A stretch of DNA of 64,000 nt from Sarcocystis neurona (GCA_000727475.1 KL647289.1:8606154-8670153); one strand, 5' to 3'; numbered from the stretch's first letter, positions 22,971 through 36,900 are shown. The notes: generated from the sequence alone by a model not told the origin. A program made the numbers and translations.

Positions 22971-25900
22971 ATGTCTCTCATTACGTGCATTTTAGTGGAG
23001 ACTCAAAGGTACAAAAGAACCAGAAAAAATTGTGGATGTCGCACACATGGAAGACGACGAGGAGGCTGCAGCAGACAAGCGATACTATCGCCGGCGGTGG
23101 CTGCGGCTGCAGCAAACCTCGCTGCTGTTGCCCCCGCTTTCCCCTTACCGAAAACTGCTGTGGGGCAAGCCCTGTTCGAGGAGGGACATGTCCGAAGCCG
23201 TAGACAGTGAGTCTTCACAGAGAAAGTGTTGCTATTTACACTTGCTGCAGGTGGATTCGTTTCTCCTATTCTGAATGCACACCTCCTTGCGTATACAGGA
23301 AAAGTCAATGTACGCATAATTAATGTGCATACACATGCGTACGTGTGTCAGCATGTATGCACGTCTGTATACAAATTTAAATACACTCATACATGTACTG
23401 AAAGAACGTGTACAAATTCTTACACATACCTGTATACACTCCCCAACTTACGCGTTAAAACCTACGTACACATTCTTATATGTGCGTAGGCACGTACGCA
23501 TTCACTTGTTTATATCTCTAAACCATATGCGTTGCATGGGGGGGGGTGTGTGTACTCACGTGCGTGGACCGATGCGATGGCAGACTTTTCCGGCATACGA
23601 CTGCAAAAGAGAGTTCTGCACTTTGCTTTTTCAGCCGCTGTGTTGGTGCTCTAGCCAGAGCGCTGCGGGCTAGACAACAGCAACAGGAAAAGTACACGGC
23701 GGTGTCCGTACACTTCGGAACTCACGGCTGAGCACATCCGGGTGTTTCACTGTGTGCACCAGCACACACACGTCAGCTACTGCAAGTGATGAGTGTGCGC
23801 CGCAGGGGATCTCTGCCGCACCCTCACAACAACACTTTCCTTTCTTCACGAAAAGTACGTAGCTGTTCTTTGATACGCGCGTGCAGCTTAAGATGCACGC
23901 GCGTATCAAAGCAGGCAAGTCTTGATTACATGTTTATGAATTTGTTCGAGAAGAGGGCGAATGGCTTGTTTTTTCACACGTCTCTCTGCAACAAAGACGT
24001 TTTAGCAGCTACTTTGTAGCAGACGCGCGGAAGGATTGTGCGAGAAGCTGCCGTTTTGAGAGCTGTTCAGCACCGAGTACAGATTTCTTATTCTGCACTT
24101 TATGTGGTTGTTTGAAGAAACGACAACAAATGTAGAACCAAGATTGCGCGGGATCGGGGCGCAAAAGCTTGCTTTTTTGCCGCGATGTTTGCGGTCCGCG
24201 CTGCCATTTTTAGTGACGATAGATACACTTTGTTTAGGACAAGCGCAAAGCAACCACCTCTAGACGTGGAAAGACAGAGAAGGCGCACCCCGTAGAATGG
24301 ATTTTAGAACAGCGGCCGCAGCAGAGTGCGCGAGTACTCACTTGAACCGATGTGGTGTCAATCTCGAACTTCGTAAGCGTATGGTTGCGTGCCAACTTTT
24401 ATATAGAGGCCAGTTCTTCTCTTGTGCACCCTTTTCATGTGAGCCGCAAAAGAGCAAACGCGTACCAGTTGATAGAAGACTTGCGCGTGCATGCATCACA
24501 TTCTAGTTACATATAAGGATACGTGCTAGATGACGAGATACACTCAGATCCGGCGACGCAGCGGTGGAAAGGCAGAGAGGTACGCAGCAGTAGAGAATGC
24601 CTGTTTGTGAGAGTTCACAGAAGACAGATGAATAGGCTGTCACGATGCTACGTTTCTGCCTCTCTGTTAAATTTGGTGATGCACCTTTTTTTTCCGGCCT
24701 CAAAGAAGAAGCACGAATCAAACCTGCATGTAGATGTTGCCGCCGCATGTGAGGGTGGCGGGTCGTGATGCTGATTCTAAAGAAGGAGATGAAAAAAAGA
24801 AGGGGAAAGAAAGGGCCGCTGGACTGAGGGGCTGTGAAGAAGAAGCGTTGAAAGGGCGACCTTTTCGTTCCAGCCTACAGCCCACGTACAGGCCCATGTG
24901 TCTATGTAAACACGTTTGTGTGTATCGGGATAGGTACTTACACGTGCATACGTCCGACCAGCATTTACGTATGTTTGTATGCACACAGATGTGCACATAG
25001 AAGCTCTCGAATGTGCTGAGTAGATCGAGAGAGAGAACTGGTTTTCAGAGGAAGGCTGCAAGTTGCTGCAGTGGCTTGCTTGTCGGTGCTGCTTCGCAGA
25101 GACGACGAGTGTACTCGAGTTGCCACTCGCAGGACACCCGCGGCGTACGCTATGAGAATGGTAGACTCTCATTATGCGTATGTGTCTAGAGAGAGGGAGC
25201 GACGAGCGAGATATGCAGACCCCGTTTGAGAAATGCGTGTGCTTCTATATTTGTGGACTGATATCCTCTCACAAATGTTTCTAAGTGTATAAGTGCTATT
25301 CCGTTCGGTTTGCCACGGCTCAACTGGAGCGCACGTTGTTCCTTTTGATCGTCAAGACTCCTGCATCTGTCTACACTCACACAGGAAGAATGACGTTGAA
25401 ATAGGCATGTGCCCAGCACGTGAATTTTATTGGGATATGAATATCTGCGAAGGTGCAGCCCGGACCTCGGGCAACTGCACGCCGGCAAGCCTTCCTGCTT
25501 CTTTTCAACGAGAAGTGCTGCAGTCCTGCTCCGCCTTTTTGTACCGTTTGCACTGCACACCGCAGGCGGAGATATCTTCAAGTTGCGGACGTTTCGTATG
25601 TGGTGGAATGTTCCTCTCTGTACCGCCACCCAGCCGTAAGTACCTCCTTGAAAGTGGAAGCTCAGTAGTGGTGTTTCTTATGTGCACCGCGCAGGTGCAC
25701 AAGTATGCCTGCAGATGAAGAGGAAAACGTAACTGTGCGTGCGTGACACTTCTACAGAAAAAGGGATATACAGACGTATGTAACATGTCTTCAAAGGGAG
25801 AAAAAAACGTACATATATGCCCAAGGACACCTGACGGGCTAGAAGAAACTCTGCACACATATATTCTGTCGAAATAGAGAAGCAAATATATGGAACAGTA

Positions 25901-28900
25901 AACGTAGGTACACTCCAAACGTGTATATATATATATATATGAACGTGTCGCGTTGTACCTGCAGCTTTGCTGAATGTGACTCTGCTGCCTAGAACGGGGT
26001 TGTGCTCACGACAGGACGCCCTCTGCCAGACGGATCGCGCGTGATTCGGAAAGACACGCGTACGCATATATACGGACGTATATTTTTATTACAAGCGTTG
26101 TATACATATATATATATGTATATGTGACAGAACACGCCCGCGTAAGGTGTATGCATGGTTATGTGTACACACGGCCATGTACGTGTTCACGACCATTTGT
26201 GTTCGCATACGTAGGTGCGCACTCGTATATCAGAACAGAAAACTATATGCAGACGGGCGTATATGGAGACATATATAGTTACCCTTCTGCATGCCCGCGG
26301 GTAGGAAATGTATGTGGGTATATGCGCACGCGTGCGTACGCTGCAATTAACCGCAGCGTGCTCATAACAACTGTGCACTGCAGTCGACAGCCCACGGATG
26401 TCCAGAAAAGGGCGTTAGACACAGTCGTGTGTGTACGCGTGTACACCTAGAGATGTATGTGAATAAGTATATGTCTATGTTACATGTACCAGGGGTTGCC
26501 TTACTTGTGACTAGTAGATATGGGGGGAGAGAGGTGTTGGCTGCTGTTGAGGCAGGGCAGGACCTGCAATCTTCTGAGAAGTTGAAGAAGTCCCGCAAGT
26601 TTTCTGTAAACAGTGTCCTACACGTTGGGGCGTAGGGACACGAGATTAGAAGAGCCCGTGAAGAGAGGCAGAGATTAATGACAATGGCCGCTGTTGTTCC
26701 ACCACCCGTAAAGTTATTCCCTTTCCCTGGAAAACAATGTTGAAGAACGGAGGGGACAAAGAGACAAGAGGGCTACGTTGAAAATATAGTTGCGCAGTAT
26801 ACACGTGAATACAGAGGATTGAAGACTGAAAGTACCGGAGGATAAACAGGTAGGTGCACACCCCAGAAAACGAATGTCCCGTAGATGAGAGAAGATTTCT
26901 GGTGAGCAGGAAGATCCCTGCTGCAGCCATCACATTCTTCCCACTGCAGCGCCCAGTGCCTGCAGGAGCTCAGCGCTCATACTAAACCTGGCCTCCACGT
27001 GCATTTGCCAGCAAGGCATGTTCGCGTTGGCAACAGCAAACAAAGAAAACGCATTTGTTCTTACAACTGGGCAGAAAAAGTTCCCTGAAAGTATCCTCAG
27101 TCGCCTTCTCACGTAGATACCTGCTTGCCTGTGTGAACACTAATATCTTGTGCACAAGCGCGTACACAATGAGACCTACTGCGTATTTCAACTCCTTCTT
27201 TTCATGTACAGAAAGACTTTCAGAAGTGATATTCGCTCCTTCTTTTCGTCTGGGTACGTGGGTCTGCGTTTGTACACAGGGATACGAGCTGAATTTTGCC
27301 TGTGTCTTCAATAGTACACGCCTGTACGTGTAGAGAGATACCTCATGTTTTCCTCATATGGATAGATTCGTGCGCACGTGTACGGAAAGTTAACACGCAG
27401 AACGTCAGTTGCACCCCGTAGTGTGGATGCATACGTCTTCGGGCATCCTTAGACGCTTAGCACAGGGAACACTACTTTCGCCGGTAGGTGCTTACTGACC
27501 CGGTTAGCCGCAGCTCCGGTCGTCTGGGTAGCGGATGCGGTAGTATGTTCGTTTCCGTGCGTTTTTGCACATCACTGCTGCGCTGCTTTGCAGCGGTTAC
27601 GGAGAGATCTACACAACGCTGCAGCTGACATTGATCCGCAGAAAAGAGGCTCTCGCTGCCTATATGCTGCTGGATCCGCTCACTGACGTTCTCGTCAAGT
27701 CCGTCCCCAACGAGAGGACAGCCCTGATGGTTGCCGCCTTTGAAAATGTAAGCTTCTGTTCTGCTCTCGAACTTCTGTGTGGTCATCCGGGCGCCCGCCG
27801 CCTTCCGTGCCGTTGCAAGAGTAAGGCGGGCGGCCTCCCCATGTATGGCACGTCTGCAGCGTGCTGTTGCTGTTTTTTGCCGTTAATTTACCCTGCTGTT
27901 GCTGCGGCGATGTTGTTTGTTGTCCGAGCTAGTGGAGACGCTGCCGTTTCTGCCGTGGCCTTCTGCTGCCCAGTCCTGCTGTGCATCGAGCAGCAGTTGC
28001 TGCTGCTGTTACCGCCATTGCTGCTCCTGCTAGCCTCTTTGTAGTTGTGTCGCTGCCGCCCCACGCAATGAGGACGCTCTTGGATACTGTAGTTGGCTTG
28101 CTCGCAGGTGCTCCAGCTGCAGCTTTGATTACTCGAAGCAGCAGCAAAAACACATCGTCAGAAGCAGCAACGGACCAAGCATGTCTACACTGCTGTACTT
28201 ACTGTGCCGTGTTGCCGCTAGGGATCCCATCCCTGCGACTGCCGCCGGGAGGAGGTGCAGCTTCCACTGTTTTTGCTGTTGGTGCTGCTGGCGTACTGCA
28301 CTCGCTAACGTTGCTGCTGTGTGACCTCCTGCCAGCCCGAGGTTGTGCTGCTGCTTCCGCTACTTGTACGGCCTGTCGGTCCTCCCCTTAGTCAGCTGCA
28401 GCTGTATGGACAGTATTACATTTTGTGTGATTACTGTCTATTTTCAAGTGCTTTCACCGCGATAAAAAAAGTAAAATATAGAACGATGTGAAACCGATTC
28501 CAGTAGGTACGATGTGCGACCAGAGGACGAGATACTCTTCCACTGTTGGTGGACTTGCAGTTTTGTGCGAGGTCTTGTCATTGATGCACTGCGTGCAATC
28601 AGGCTGTATCATCCATTCATCTGGGAAAAGTGCTGTACTTTAGTTGCCGCATTCCGTAGACTTCTTCTCTGTGCACAGGTCCACAGTCCTCCCAAATGTG
28701 TGTACGCTGTACATTTCTGTGCACTTGTAAACTCTGTCCGTGAACGCGTTATAGAGACTTGGAGTCACGAGTGTGTTTACACATTGCACGATCGAGTATA
28801 TGTGTATATTCCAGAAACAAGGACACATGAGAATGTTTGTACCTGTGTGTGTGTGTGTGTATGTGAGCGTCTCCGTGTTTGTAAACGTGTAGGGAGTAGC

Positions 28901-30908
28901 AAATACAAATACGCACGCACTTGCGTCAGTAGGTTCCTAGCTAGTGCGGAATGTGACAGAGACTTGACTCGTGACATGACAAAAGATGTTCACAACAGAT
29001 TGGGAAGCCCTTGCCACACACAACTTGCTATGTGGCACAGTGCAGTCAAACGCACCGCCGACACACAAGAAGACACACACAGAGTAGTAGAGGTGCGTGC
29101 AGTTACGTCATGACAGTTCAGACCTACTCAAGAAATGCGTGCGGGCTGACGTGCGCGAACCGTATCTTACGGGTCTAGCGAATATATCCGTGCTAGACAG
29201 GTAGTAATGCACCCCTACCAGGAGCTGAATGAGTGCTCACACGTTATCGAAGAGATACATCGTTAGGGGAATCTCAGGTGATGAGTACACACTCCTCCCT
29301 GCTGCATACAGTAGCAACAAAGGAAGTGCACACGGTCACAATGCACCAGAAGCAAAACAACCGAACGCCTACATTAAAAAACTGGAGATAAACAACGTGC
29401 GTGCCGTTTGTGTCTTACTGCAGTGCTCGTTGGGTCTGGCCAGTCAGCTGCTGCACCGGACGCTGGTTCGGAGCGGCAGCAGCGACTTTATTAACACCGT
29501 AGATGCCAACGGGAACACGGCACTCGACTGCGCTTCGTACCTCAGTCCCAGTAAGCATATCTTCTTCGTTGGTTTCTCGTAGCGACGCGAGCGCTGTTTT
29601 TTTCGTATGCGTACGCGTGTGCGTCCTGTACCTGTTGGAACGAGAGTCCGCACAGATGCAGCTGCAACTGCAGGCAGATTATGTGTCTGTGTATGTGGAT
29701 ATGTGTGTGTTTTTTGGTTGCGCTGGTTTTCCGCGTCCTCAAATGTACGAGTACATGCGCAAGGGCGTGTATCTACGCATGTGTATGTGCAAACGCAGAA
29801 ACATTCACTCGCTACTGCGTTACATAGCCCTTCCGCACGTGAGGTGCTTATATCTGTAGGTGATCATGCAGTGTTACTAAGGAAAGCTCCGATCTGGTGA
29901 GGTGGTACATTGTGTTGCCGCGTATGCCGCCTGCTTCTGTTGACGTGTGTTCCTTTCTCCCTTTCTCTGTGTATTTATAGGAATACGTATACATGTATGT
30001 ACACGTCCAGGCTATCTCAAATCTGTCCTTGATGCTGGTCTGGTGCTGGAGACTCGGGGAGGCGAATGTATCTGCGGGGGCACGTCTCCCGACGTGAGTT
30101 CTCGGGCGTTGTTGCTGTTGCTGCCGCTGTTACCATCGTCCCCCTTCCCGCTGTTGCTGTTTCTGTTTTGCAGTTTACTTGATGCTCCGTCGATACGGCG
30201 CGTTGCATGCGTCAGAGTTGCAGAGTGTGAGGGATACGGTCGTACAACAGTGACGCAACATACACGGGATCGGCACAGATGGAGGCCGCGGGTCAAGGCC
30301 ACGCAGGTGTGTGCACGGCACTGCTGGGTATGAACGCTTGTGATAAAGCTATCGGAAGCACTACAGACTCATACTCATGGACTGTCTTTCGCCCCGACAC
30401 ACCAGTACGGTGTAGGGCGCGTGCACTGGGAAGGTGACGAGGGGTCCGAAAAAGGCAGCAGATCGGACTTTCGAAGTTTTGAGGCCAGTGCCACGTACTG
30501 GGAAGTCAGCCATATACGGATATATATATATATATATACGTGTACATAATTGCATACATATATACATACATACATACATACATACATACATGCACCTGAT
30601 TGTATATGTCATCACTTCCGTGTGCACTCGTACATGCAGCGGGATACGTGTTGGCTACACATGGCTGTACCGGTATTCAAATATTTACATGACTGTGTAT
30701 GGCATGACCTCTAGTATATATTTTTGCACATAGATGGAGAACGGAATGCGACTTCGAAAGTATTTGTATGGCAAGGAGCCCGCACCTGTTAGCAAATTCT
30801 GAAATCTCAACAAGCGTGTCCTGTGCAGTATATGCATCGTTGTGCGTCTACAGATACATGGATGCGTGCAACTCATTTCTACTCTCAAAGAAGACAGAGA
30901 CATCCTAA
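22971..30908 (+). CDS. Ankyrin-repeat protein gene, multi-exon, ends uncertain
   Basis: Rebuilt exons: 22971-23206, 25459-25635, 27594-27747, 29424-29550, 30011-30093, then tentative 30367-~30540 and 30854-30908 (TAA). All firm junctions are GT-AG with matching phase (2, 2, 0, 1, 0). Exons 3-5 join into a clear ankyrin pattern: ERTALMVAAFENCSLGLASQ (exons 3/4), then FINTVDANGNTALDCASYL (exon 4), then SYLKSVLDAGLVLE (exon 5). Ankyrin repeats bind partner proteins, so the product is probably a scaffold or interaction protein; the partner is unknown. Exon 1 begins at an ATG (MSLITCILVETQRYK) and is Ala-rich; its start is a guess. TALMVAA and VDANGN also occur in ankyrin domains of plant-type CCCH zinc-finger proteins, but I see no CCCH motif. 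The donor of exon 6 is unresolved. Confidence 0.5.
23869..23910. repeat. Perfect 17-bp inverted repeat, 8-base loop
   Basis: The left arm TTTGATACGCGCGTGCA (23869-23885) and right arm TGCACGCGCGTATCAAA (23894-23910) are exact reverse complements around GCTTAAGA. It lies in intron 1 of the ankyrin gene model. There is no T tract after it and no bacterial context, so it is not called a terminator. Confidence 0.9.
25636..27593 (+). repeat. Intron 2 of the ankyrin gene with TA/ACGTAC microsatellites
   Basis: Donor GTAAGT after 25635. It holds a (TA) run at 25923-25941 and mixed TATA/ACGTAC blocks at about 26060-26290. No other gene is recognised in the intron; ORFs at 27055-27333 and on the minus strand lack motifs. 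Confidence 0.5.
27594..27747 (+). CDS. Exon of the ankyrin gene: first recognisable ankyrin helix pair
   Basis: Acceptor GCTTTGCAG at 27593, donor GTAAGC after 27747. It encodes GYGEIYTTLQLTLIRRKE, then LLDPLTDVLVKSVPNERTAL and MVAAFEN. The RTALMVAAFEN end is a standard ankyrin helix 1 start (consensus TPLH-AA). It is phase 0 at the donor and joins CSLGLASQLL at 29424. Confidence 0.65.
27748..29423 (+). other. Intron 3 of the ankyrin gene
   Basis: A 1676-nt intron. Its 5' half (27860-28350) is CTG/GCT-rich, giving Leu/Ala-rich false ORFs. A GTGTGTGTGT run lies at 28845-28860. The 199-codon ORF at 28514-29113 shows no recognisable motifs and is treated as intronic. Confidence 0.45.
29424..29550 (+). 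CDS. Exon of the ankyrin gene: repeat with FINTVDANGNTALDCASYL
   Basis: Acceptor CTTACTGCAG at 29423, donor GTAAGC after 29550 (phase 1). It encodes CSLGLASQLLHRTLVRSGSS and then FINTVDANGNTALDCASYLS, matching the turn (D-NGNTALD-A) of an ankyrin repeat. Joined to 30011-30093 it continues SYLKSVLDAGLVLETRGG. Confidence 0.7.
30515..30600. repeat. TA run and CATA/TACA tetranucleotide microsatellite
   Basis: ATATATATATATATA at about 30518-30537, then TACATACATACATACA-type repeat at about 30555-30592. It follows the tentative sixth ankyrin exon and obscures its donor. Confidence 0.85.
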
Positions 30909-33900
30909 ACAAAGAGTTTGCATGCCACGTTCTCTTGTTTCTCCCATTTCAGCGTTAAACTTGGACGACACAATACGTTATTTTGACAGGATGCAGTTGT
31001 TCCATATCGGAAGCGAACCTGTTGGCTGCCAGAGTAATAAACTGACTTTTCCCAGATTTCCGCAAGTTCTGCTCAAAGTGTTTACCAGTTAAACAAGGTG
31101 TACCTTGCAAACAGCACACCAGGTACGTACAAACCTTCTTATTCTTCATTTTGGACTATTTCGCCAGTTTACGTTTCAGACATTTCCTCAAGACCATAGG
31201 CCGCGCCTGACTTCCACAGTGCGCTAAGAAGGTTGGAAATTTCCTAGCAGGTAAGTACCACGAAGGAGAAGGTTTCTCCTTCAAGGCGCGCAGGTGAAGC
31301 ACAGACTTCCCTGCTGAGGACAAGTTTGGGAACAATGGTCGGCAGGCCTCCGTCGGCAATCAGTGGGGTGTGTCCGGCCAAACGTGGACGGCAGCTTATA
31401 CTGTTCCACGACCGTCAAATAGACTTCCTTTTTCATATACTAGTTCTTTTGGACTGGCTTATGGATGGCATCTGTGGACCCGACAGCAGCAAGGCCGATA
31501 GGAGTTTTTGCTTAATTTCTTCGCATGTGTACCACGTACATAAATGATAGAAGTGAATAGGCAGTAAAAAGACCAGATCGCTCTTTCGCCACACGCTTGT
31601 ATATATATGAAATCTCGGGTGAAGGCAGAACGCGGCCCTACGGCTCCATATGGATGCTTAACGCTTTTCTGTAGTTTTACTAAATGCGCCTGCATGTCTT
31701 GCTTCAGGACGTCAGTGCGCAGCGCGTAGACCAGACCCTTACTAAGAGTGACACCAGATGCGGAAAATAATGCTGCGTCATTCTCGGCAAGTAGGTTTAT
31801 CGGGCATTCACGGAAATTATCTTTAGCGCACTTGATGCGTATGCGCCAGCACGTCCGGAGTGAACAGCTGCGGAGAAACACAATGCTAAATTTAGCAAGT
31901 CCCCGTGTCCTGCTGAAGGGCGGAGATAAGTTGACAAGTGCCCCGCTAGCACATCGTTTACACCCGTTTCAGCCTTACCTAGTCAGTCTGAGGAATATCC
32001 CGCTTCTTAGCCGAACGTGAAGACTCGCTTGTATATGGTTTTCCGCATTACCGCATTGCAGTTTGCAGAACCACACCTGCTTTTGCATAGCTGGCAACGG
32101 AGAAGACCTACAGGCTTAATCCTTGTTGATGCCGAGCACTCGACTTTTCGCTAACTACGTCCACGTCGAAAACAAGACCCGCTTAGTGCTCTAATTGATT
32201 CCGTCTACACATTTTACCACAAATACATTTCTACTGCACCTCCTGCTGCGTTGTCGTTTTGAACGCACTGGAACACTATCTTTCTGTAGTGAGTACGGCT
32301 CCTGCGCCGGTACTCCAATGAAGTTGGAGTCAGTTAGTGTTGCAATTTCGTCGTGGTTACGTACACGCCGTCACCGAGGGTTCTATCAATATCTGTCAAA
32401 GTTGTTCTCACGTGTGGTCGCCTTTTCTCTTTGAGCAGTTGCGCAGCTATTTCACGTGCCACGTGAGGACTTTTTTGCAGTGACGGTGTCTGGAGTTGTG
32501 CTTTGCGACTCACATCTTTGTATTTCGGCCCTGCACTTTAATTCTCAACCCGCCAGGTTCCTCTCACGACAAACACAATTTCTTCGCCGACAGGTACTCT
32601 AATCAGCACTTTTCTCCGTATCACATTCTTGGGCGCAAAGAGAATTTAAATTTTCCTACTCGGCACCTTTTTCGTATGGTTACGGCACTTCTGTTCGGTG
32701 ATAGAGGTCACCAGCACCTGCGAGTAGTGGGCTAGAACATTACAAAAAACTGCTCAGCTGCTTTTTTAAAGAAACACGCATCTGCGCATATACTGTACAT
32801 ACGCACATATACGCATACAGGTATACGTGTCCACGTTTACATAAACGTATATATGTATACGTACGTATGGACGACTGCAGCCTCCGCGATTTGGTCGCAG
32901 GATCTCTCACAAGTTTCTCTTCGAACAGCTGTCATGCGACAGTTTTACCTGTTGACGCCGAAGTATCCGAATCGCTCTCTTTGACAATAAGAGCTGCTTC
33001 CTTTTATTTCGGGCACCGATGGGGCAAGAAGAAGTATGAAGACCATTGTGTACTGGTGGTCATAGCGTAGCTAAAATGCATCATGAGAGTTTTAGGTTGT
33101 CGTCTTGAAAATTGACCAGTTAGAATAGAATCTGAACTGGCAACATTACGCCTGACCTACGAGAACTAAAAAAACACTGCCAGCTCCAGCTTTGCTGCCT
33201 GCACTGAGGAAAGCAACGTGTCTGCGACGGGACGGCTGTGCTTAGTTGGAAGTCGTTGGGCATGGGAATTATGATTACCCCCACGGGCGGTTATCTCACC
33301 CGTCTGGTTGTGCTCACGAAACGTGCAGGTGCCCTCCATTGTCATGCAATCTGCTTGGGAAGGAATACTGTATAATCCGTTCTTTTTCCCCTGTTAAAAC
33401 TTTCTCCTGTCTCCACATGCAACAAGTTCGCGTCTACGCGTGATTGTCCGCGAATGCCCATAGTAAGCTGGACAAGAGCCGACTTGTGTCGGGGGGAATT
33501 TGCTCATGTAGTTCAGCGTGTGCTGGCAGCGTGGAAATCGTCCTTCATTAGCACCCGGCGGCCCGCCTAGACTAATTGCGGCTGTCTGCTATACGAGTTG
33601 CCTTTTACCCTCGAACAGAGAAGTTCCTTTTAAACGGATAGCATGCTCATCGATGCAGTCGCCACTCAGACCAAATAAGAAGAACCGTGCGGAACTCGTT
33701 AGTTTACATCCTTGCCCTTGCGGACGAACCGTCCTTGCCCGGGTGTGAGTCTCTCACCTCAAATTCGATACGTCAAAGGTATAACCCAGTCCCGCCAGAG
33801 CTCGTAAGTAGTGTAGCTTTCTATGTCTACAGCAGCTGGCTCACGTTTAGTAAGCCATGCCCACCAGAGATAGAATCCGGTTTGATCATTGGTCGACTAG

Positions 33901-36900
33901 TTTTCAGGGGCTCGTTGTCAACCGCATTGTGCCCAGTAGGGCGCTACAGTGCGTGAGGACGTCTACGTTTTACTCCTGGGAAAAATTCAAAGGCGGACGG
34001 AAACGTCCCTCCTCTTTTCGTTTACCGTGCCCCTCAGATCATCTGCTCGGTAGGTATTTATGTACGACCGTCGAGCACCTCTTGGTGCTGGCCCCCGCTG
34101 GGTATCCCCGCCGTAGCGCACCGGTACAACCGGTAGCAGATCTCGTCCCATCCATTCCTCACGCAAGAGAGACTTGCCTCGTGGAGCGTTACATTTGATG
34201 TGTGTCCACACTCTAGTATATGGATTTGTGCGTACGCAACTGTGTGAAAGAGATATGAATACGTTTCTCTGGTTAGTGCCCTTTCCATTTCCTTCGATGC
34301 GTACTGAAGTTTCTTAGCCCGCACGCTTGCTGGACGAGGGAGGAGTGAAATTAAGGATGAATGCAGTGTGCGTGTTAAAGTCACGTAGAGGCGCGGCGGG
34401 GACACTGAACAGCAAGTCGGGGTTGGTGCCGACAACTTCGGTCTAGTCGATGTGCTTGGTGGAGATGTTATAGGTGTCCTAATACCTGCTGCGCGGGGAA
34501 GGGCGCGTCTACCCTAAAGCAGACAACTCTACAGTCCCAAGATTAACAACCATTTGTCCCGAAATTCTGGTCTACTCGGGTGCTCATACGCCCTCATCCG
34601 CCACCTGGTAGTAGGAGAACGACCGCGACTAGACACCGCCTGCAGCATCTGCACCATAGAGCGAAAGGGTGAAGAGCAGCAGCACCACAGTGCGCGACGG
34701 GCGTGTCCCTCGCTGTTGGCGGCAGTGCGGTCGCGCGACTCCTCAGCGGGATACACGGAAGGAATGACCAACGAGCAGACCGTGAAGCGCCACAGCAAAC
34801 GCATGTGACAACGCCTATTGATTTGGAAGAAACGAGCGCCACAGCGACAAGAAAATGGGGCAAGAAGTGGAATGTGAACTTCAGTGGTACCTCGCCAGCC
34901 ACTGCGGCCCCTAGGGCGACGATGATACACTGTAACTGCAGCACCAGCAGCGGCAGCGGCAGCACCAGCCGACCTCGTCAACAGTAGACTCTTCACTCGC
35001 CTATGTCAGCTGTGCAACGCGGACAGGTGCACTCAACGGCACTTTTTCCCGCGTCTTTACAACTCAAGAGGAGGAACACTATTACTGCACTGCAGCAACG
35101 TTGTTATGGCGGGAGTACTACGTCGGTGGGTAACAGTTGAAGCTGCACTGGAAACAGCGTAGTCGCAAAGGTGCCTTGTGCAACACAGCCGCTACAACAC
35201 AGCACTTGGCAGGAACGCCGCGGACGCTGTACCTGATGGCTGGAACCGGAGGGAAAACAGGCGTCACATCAAGAAAAGACCCAGACGACAGTTCACGGCG
35301 GTGTCTGCTACAGTAGGCCTTGAAACAGAGCAGCAATGTTTTTGCCACGGGCGCAGCAAACGGTGGCCAGTGGATCAGTGTCAGCAATGTTCGCACAGCA
35401 TTTCGCTGACGTCCTTCCTGGCGAGGGGCCAGCAATTCATTGAGCCTCACGAGGCGCAGCGAGACACCAGTGGCGGCGACGCCGCAGCGTGCATGAACTA
35501 TGCATACACAAAAGGAGCAGCAGCTGCAGCAGCAGCACAACGCAGCAGGCAAGGACACTTACTGCATTATAGAGGACGAGGGATTGTGCTTGTGCTCATG
35601 TTCACCGCTTCTGGGCTGCTGGTGCTGCTGTCTAAGCGAGGCGGCATAGCACGGCCCTGGAGGTGAGAATGGCTGTCGCCACACGACACCCTTCATACTG
35701 GTCGACCGAATTTCCTGTGCTACAGCCTGCTTTCCCTCGATATTTCGTGCTTGTTTTGAAGCTCTTATGTTCTCCGCCTAATGAGCCCAGTGAGGAAATC
35801 ATGGCGGCATTCATACCGGCAGCAACGTTTTCTTCAGCAATCCACAACAGCACGAAAGCGAGGCTCAAGGGAAGAGGACGGCTTTCCTGGTAAAGCACAT
35901 GAAGAAGGAAGGACGAAGAGAAAACTACGCAGCTATGCGTGGCATGGCAACATCGACGTGCAACCGCTTTCGTCTGAAGAACAGATGTTTTTCCTTAGGC
36001 GGTGATTAATTCGGCTGCTGCCCCTCGTGAATGTACTTCTTCAATCGACCGCAGCAGCACCAGCGGGACCGCTGAGAGACGGAGGATCGACCACTTCACC
36101 AGCAGGCTTCAAATAAGAGCACCGTGAGAGACCGCTACGGTATTTCTGTTGCTTCACGTGTGTGGATCCCCGCGAAACCAGCATTAGGTACAACAACAGC
36201 ATCAGGGACGCATCTGCTGGCACAGATACAAACACATCCTGCTGAAGCAGGGGGAAAACGGTGGCGGACACGGTGTCCACAGCGCTTCGATTGGGAGTAG
36301 CACACACAGAGATGAGCCCACAGGTAGTAGGCCGGTGTGCCGCTGCTGTAGACGGCATCCAGTAACCAGTTTAGCCCTAAAGGCAGTCGTGGCTGTTGCA
36401 GGCAAGTCAGCCTCACGTGCCGGAGCGACGCCCGCGTTGGCAGTAATGGCGACACAGAAATTTGGGACAAGAGATTGGGAGAGAAGAGTAGACTGGCATT
36501 TGCTCAAGTACCTCGAGTCCCCACTGATCAGTTCCCCTACACAGATCTCGCGTTTCAGGCACCTATCCGTCCCGCTATGTGTACATGTGTACACGTCTGT
36601 GCCCAGTGCTCCCGTGCTCTGACTTTACATGTGTGAATATGTATGCAAATGTAGTGCACGTGCGTATCATCCACTGCTCGTCCTCTGACACGGCTTCACA
36701 TGCTTGTGAACATGTATGAGAGTATGGTTTACTCGTATCGGGCAGGAAGCCATCGACATTTGAAGAGGCAGCTGCAGCGTCGAGCCCCCATCAAATGCAG
36801 TAATAGCATCCAGAGCAGGACTGGTATACCGGTATCGTCCTCGCTTTCCGCCTGCGAATTCAAATTGACTGCATGGCTTGTACGGGCGTGCCCCTCCGGG

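Noticed and set aside
23520..23560. Run of nine or ten G near 23540
   Set aside because: A short homopolymer, prone to sequencing error, with no linked feature.
31175..31253. Exon-like block bracketed by GTTTCAG and GCAG|GTAAGT
   Set aside because: All three frames contain stops, so it cannot be a coding exon. It could be a UTR exon, but nothing supports that.
31262..31282. Small perfect hairpin GAAGGAGAA / TTCTCCTTC
   Set aside because: A 9-bp stem with 3-base loop is expected by chance at this length scale.
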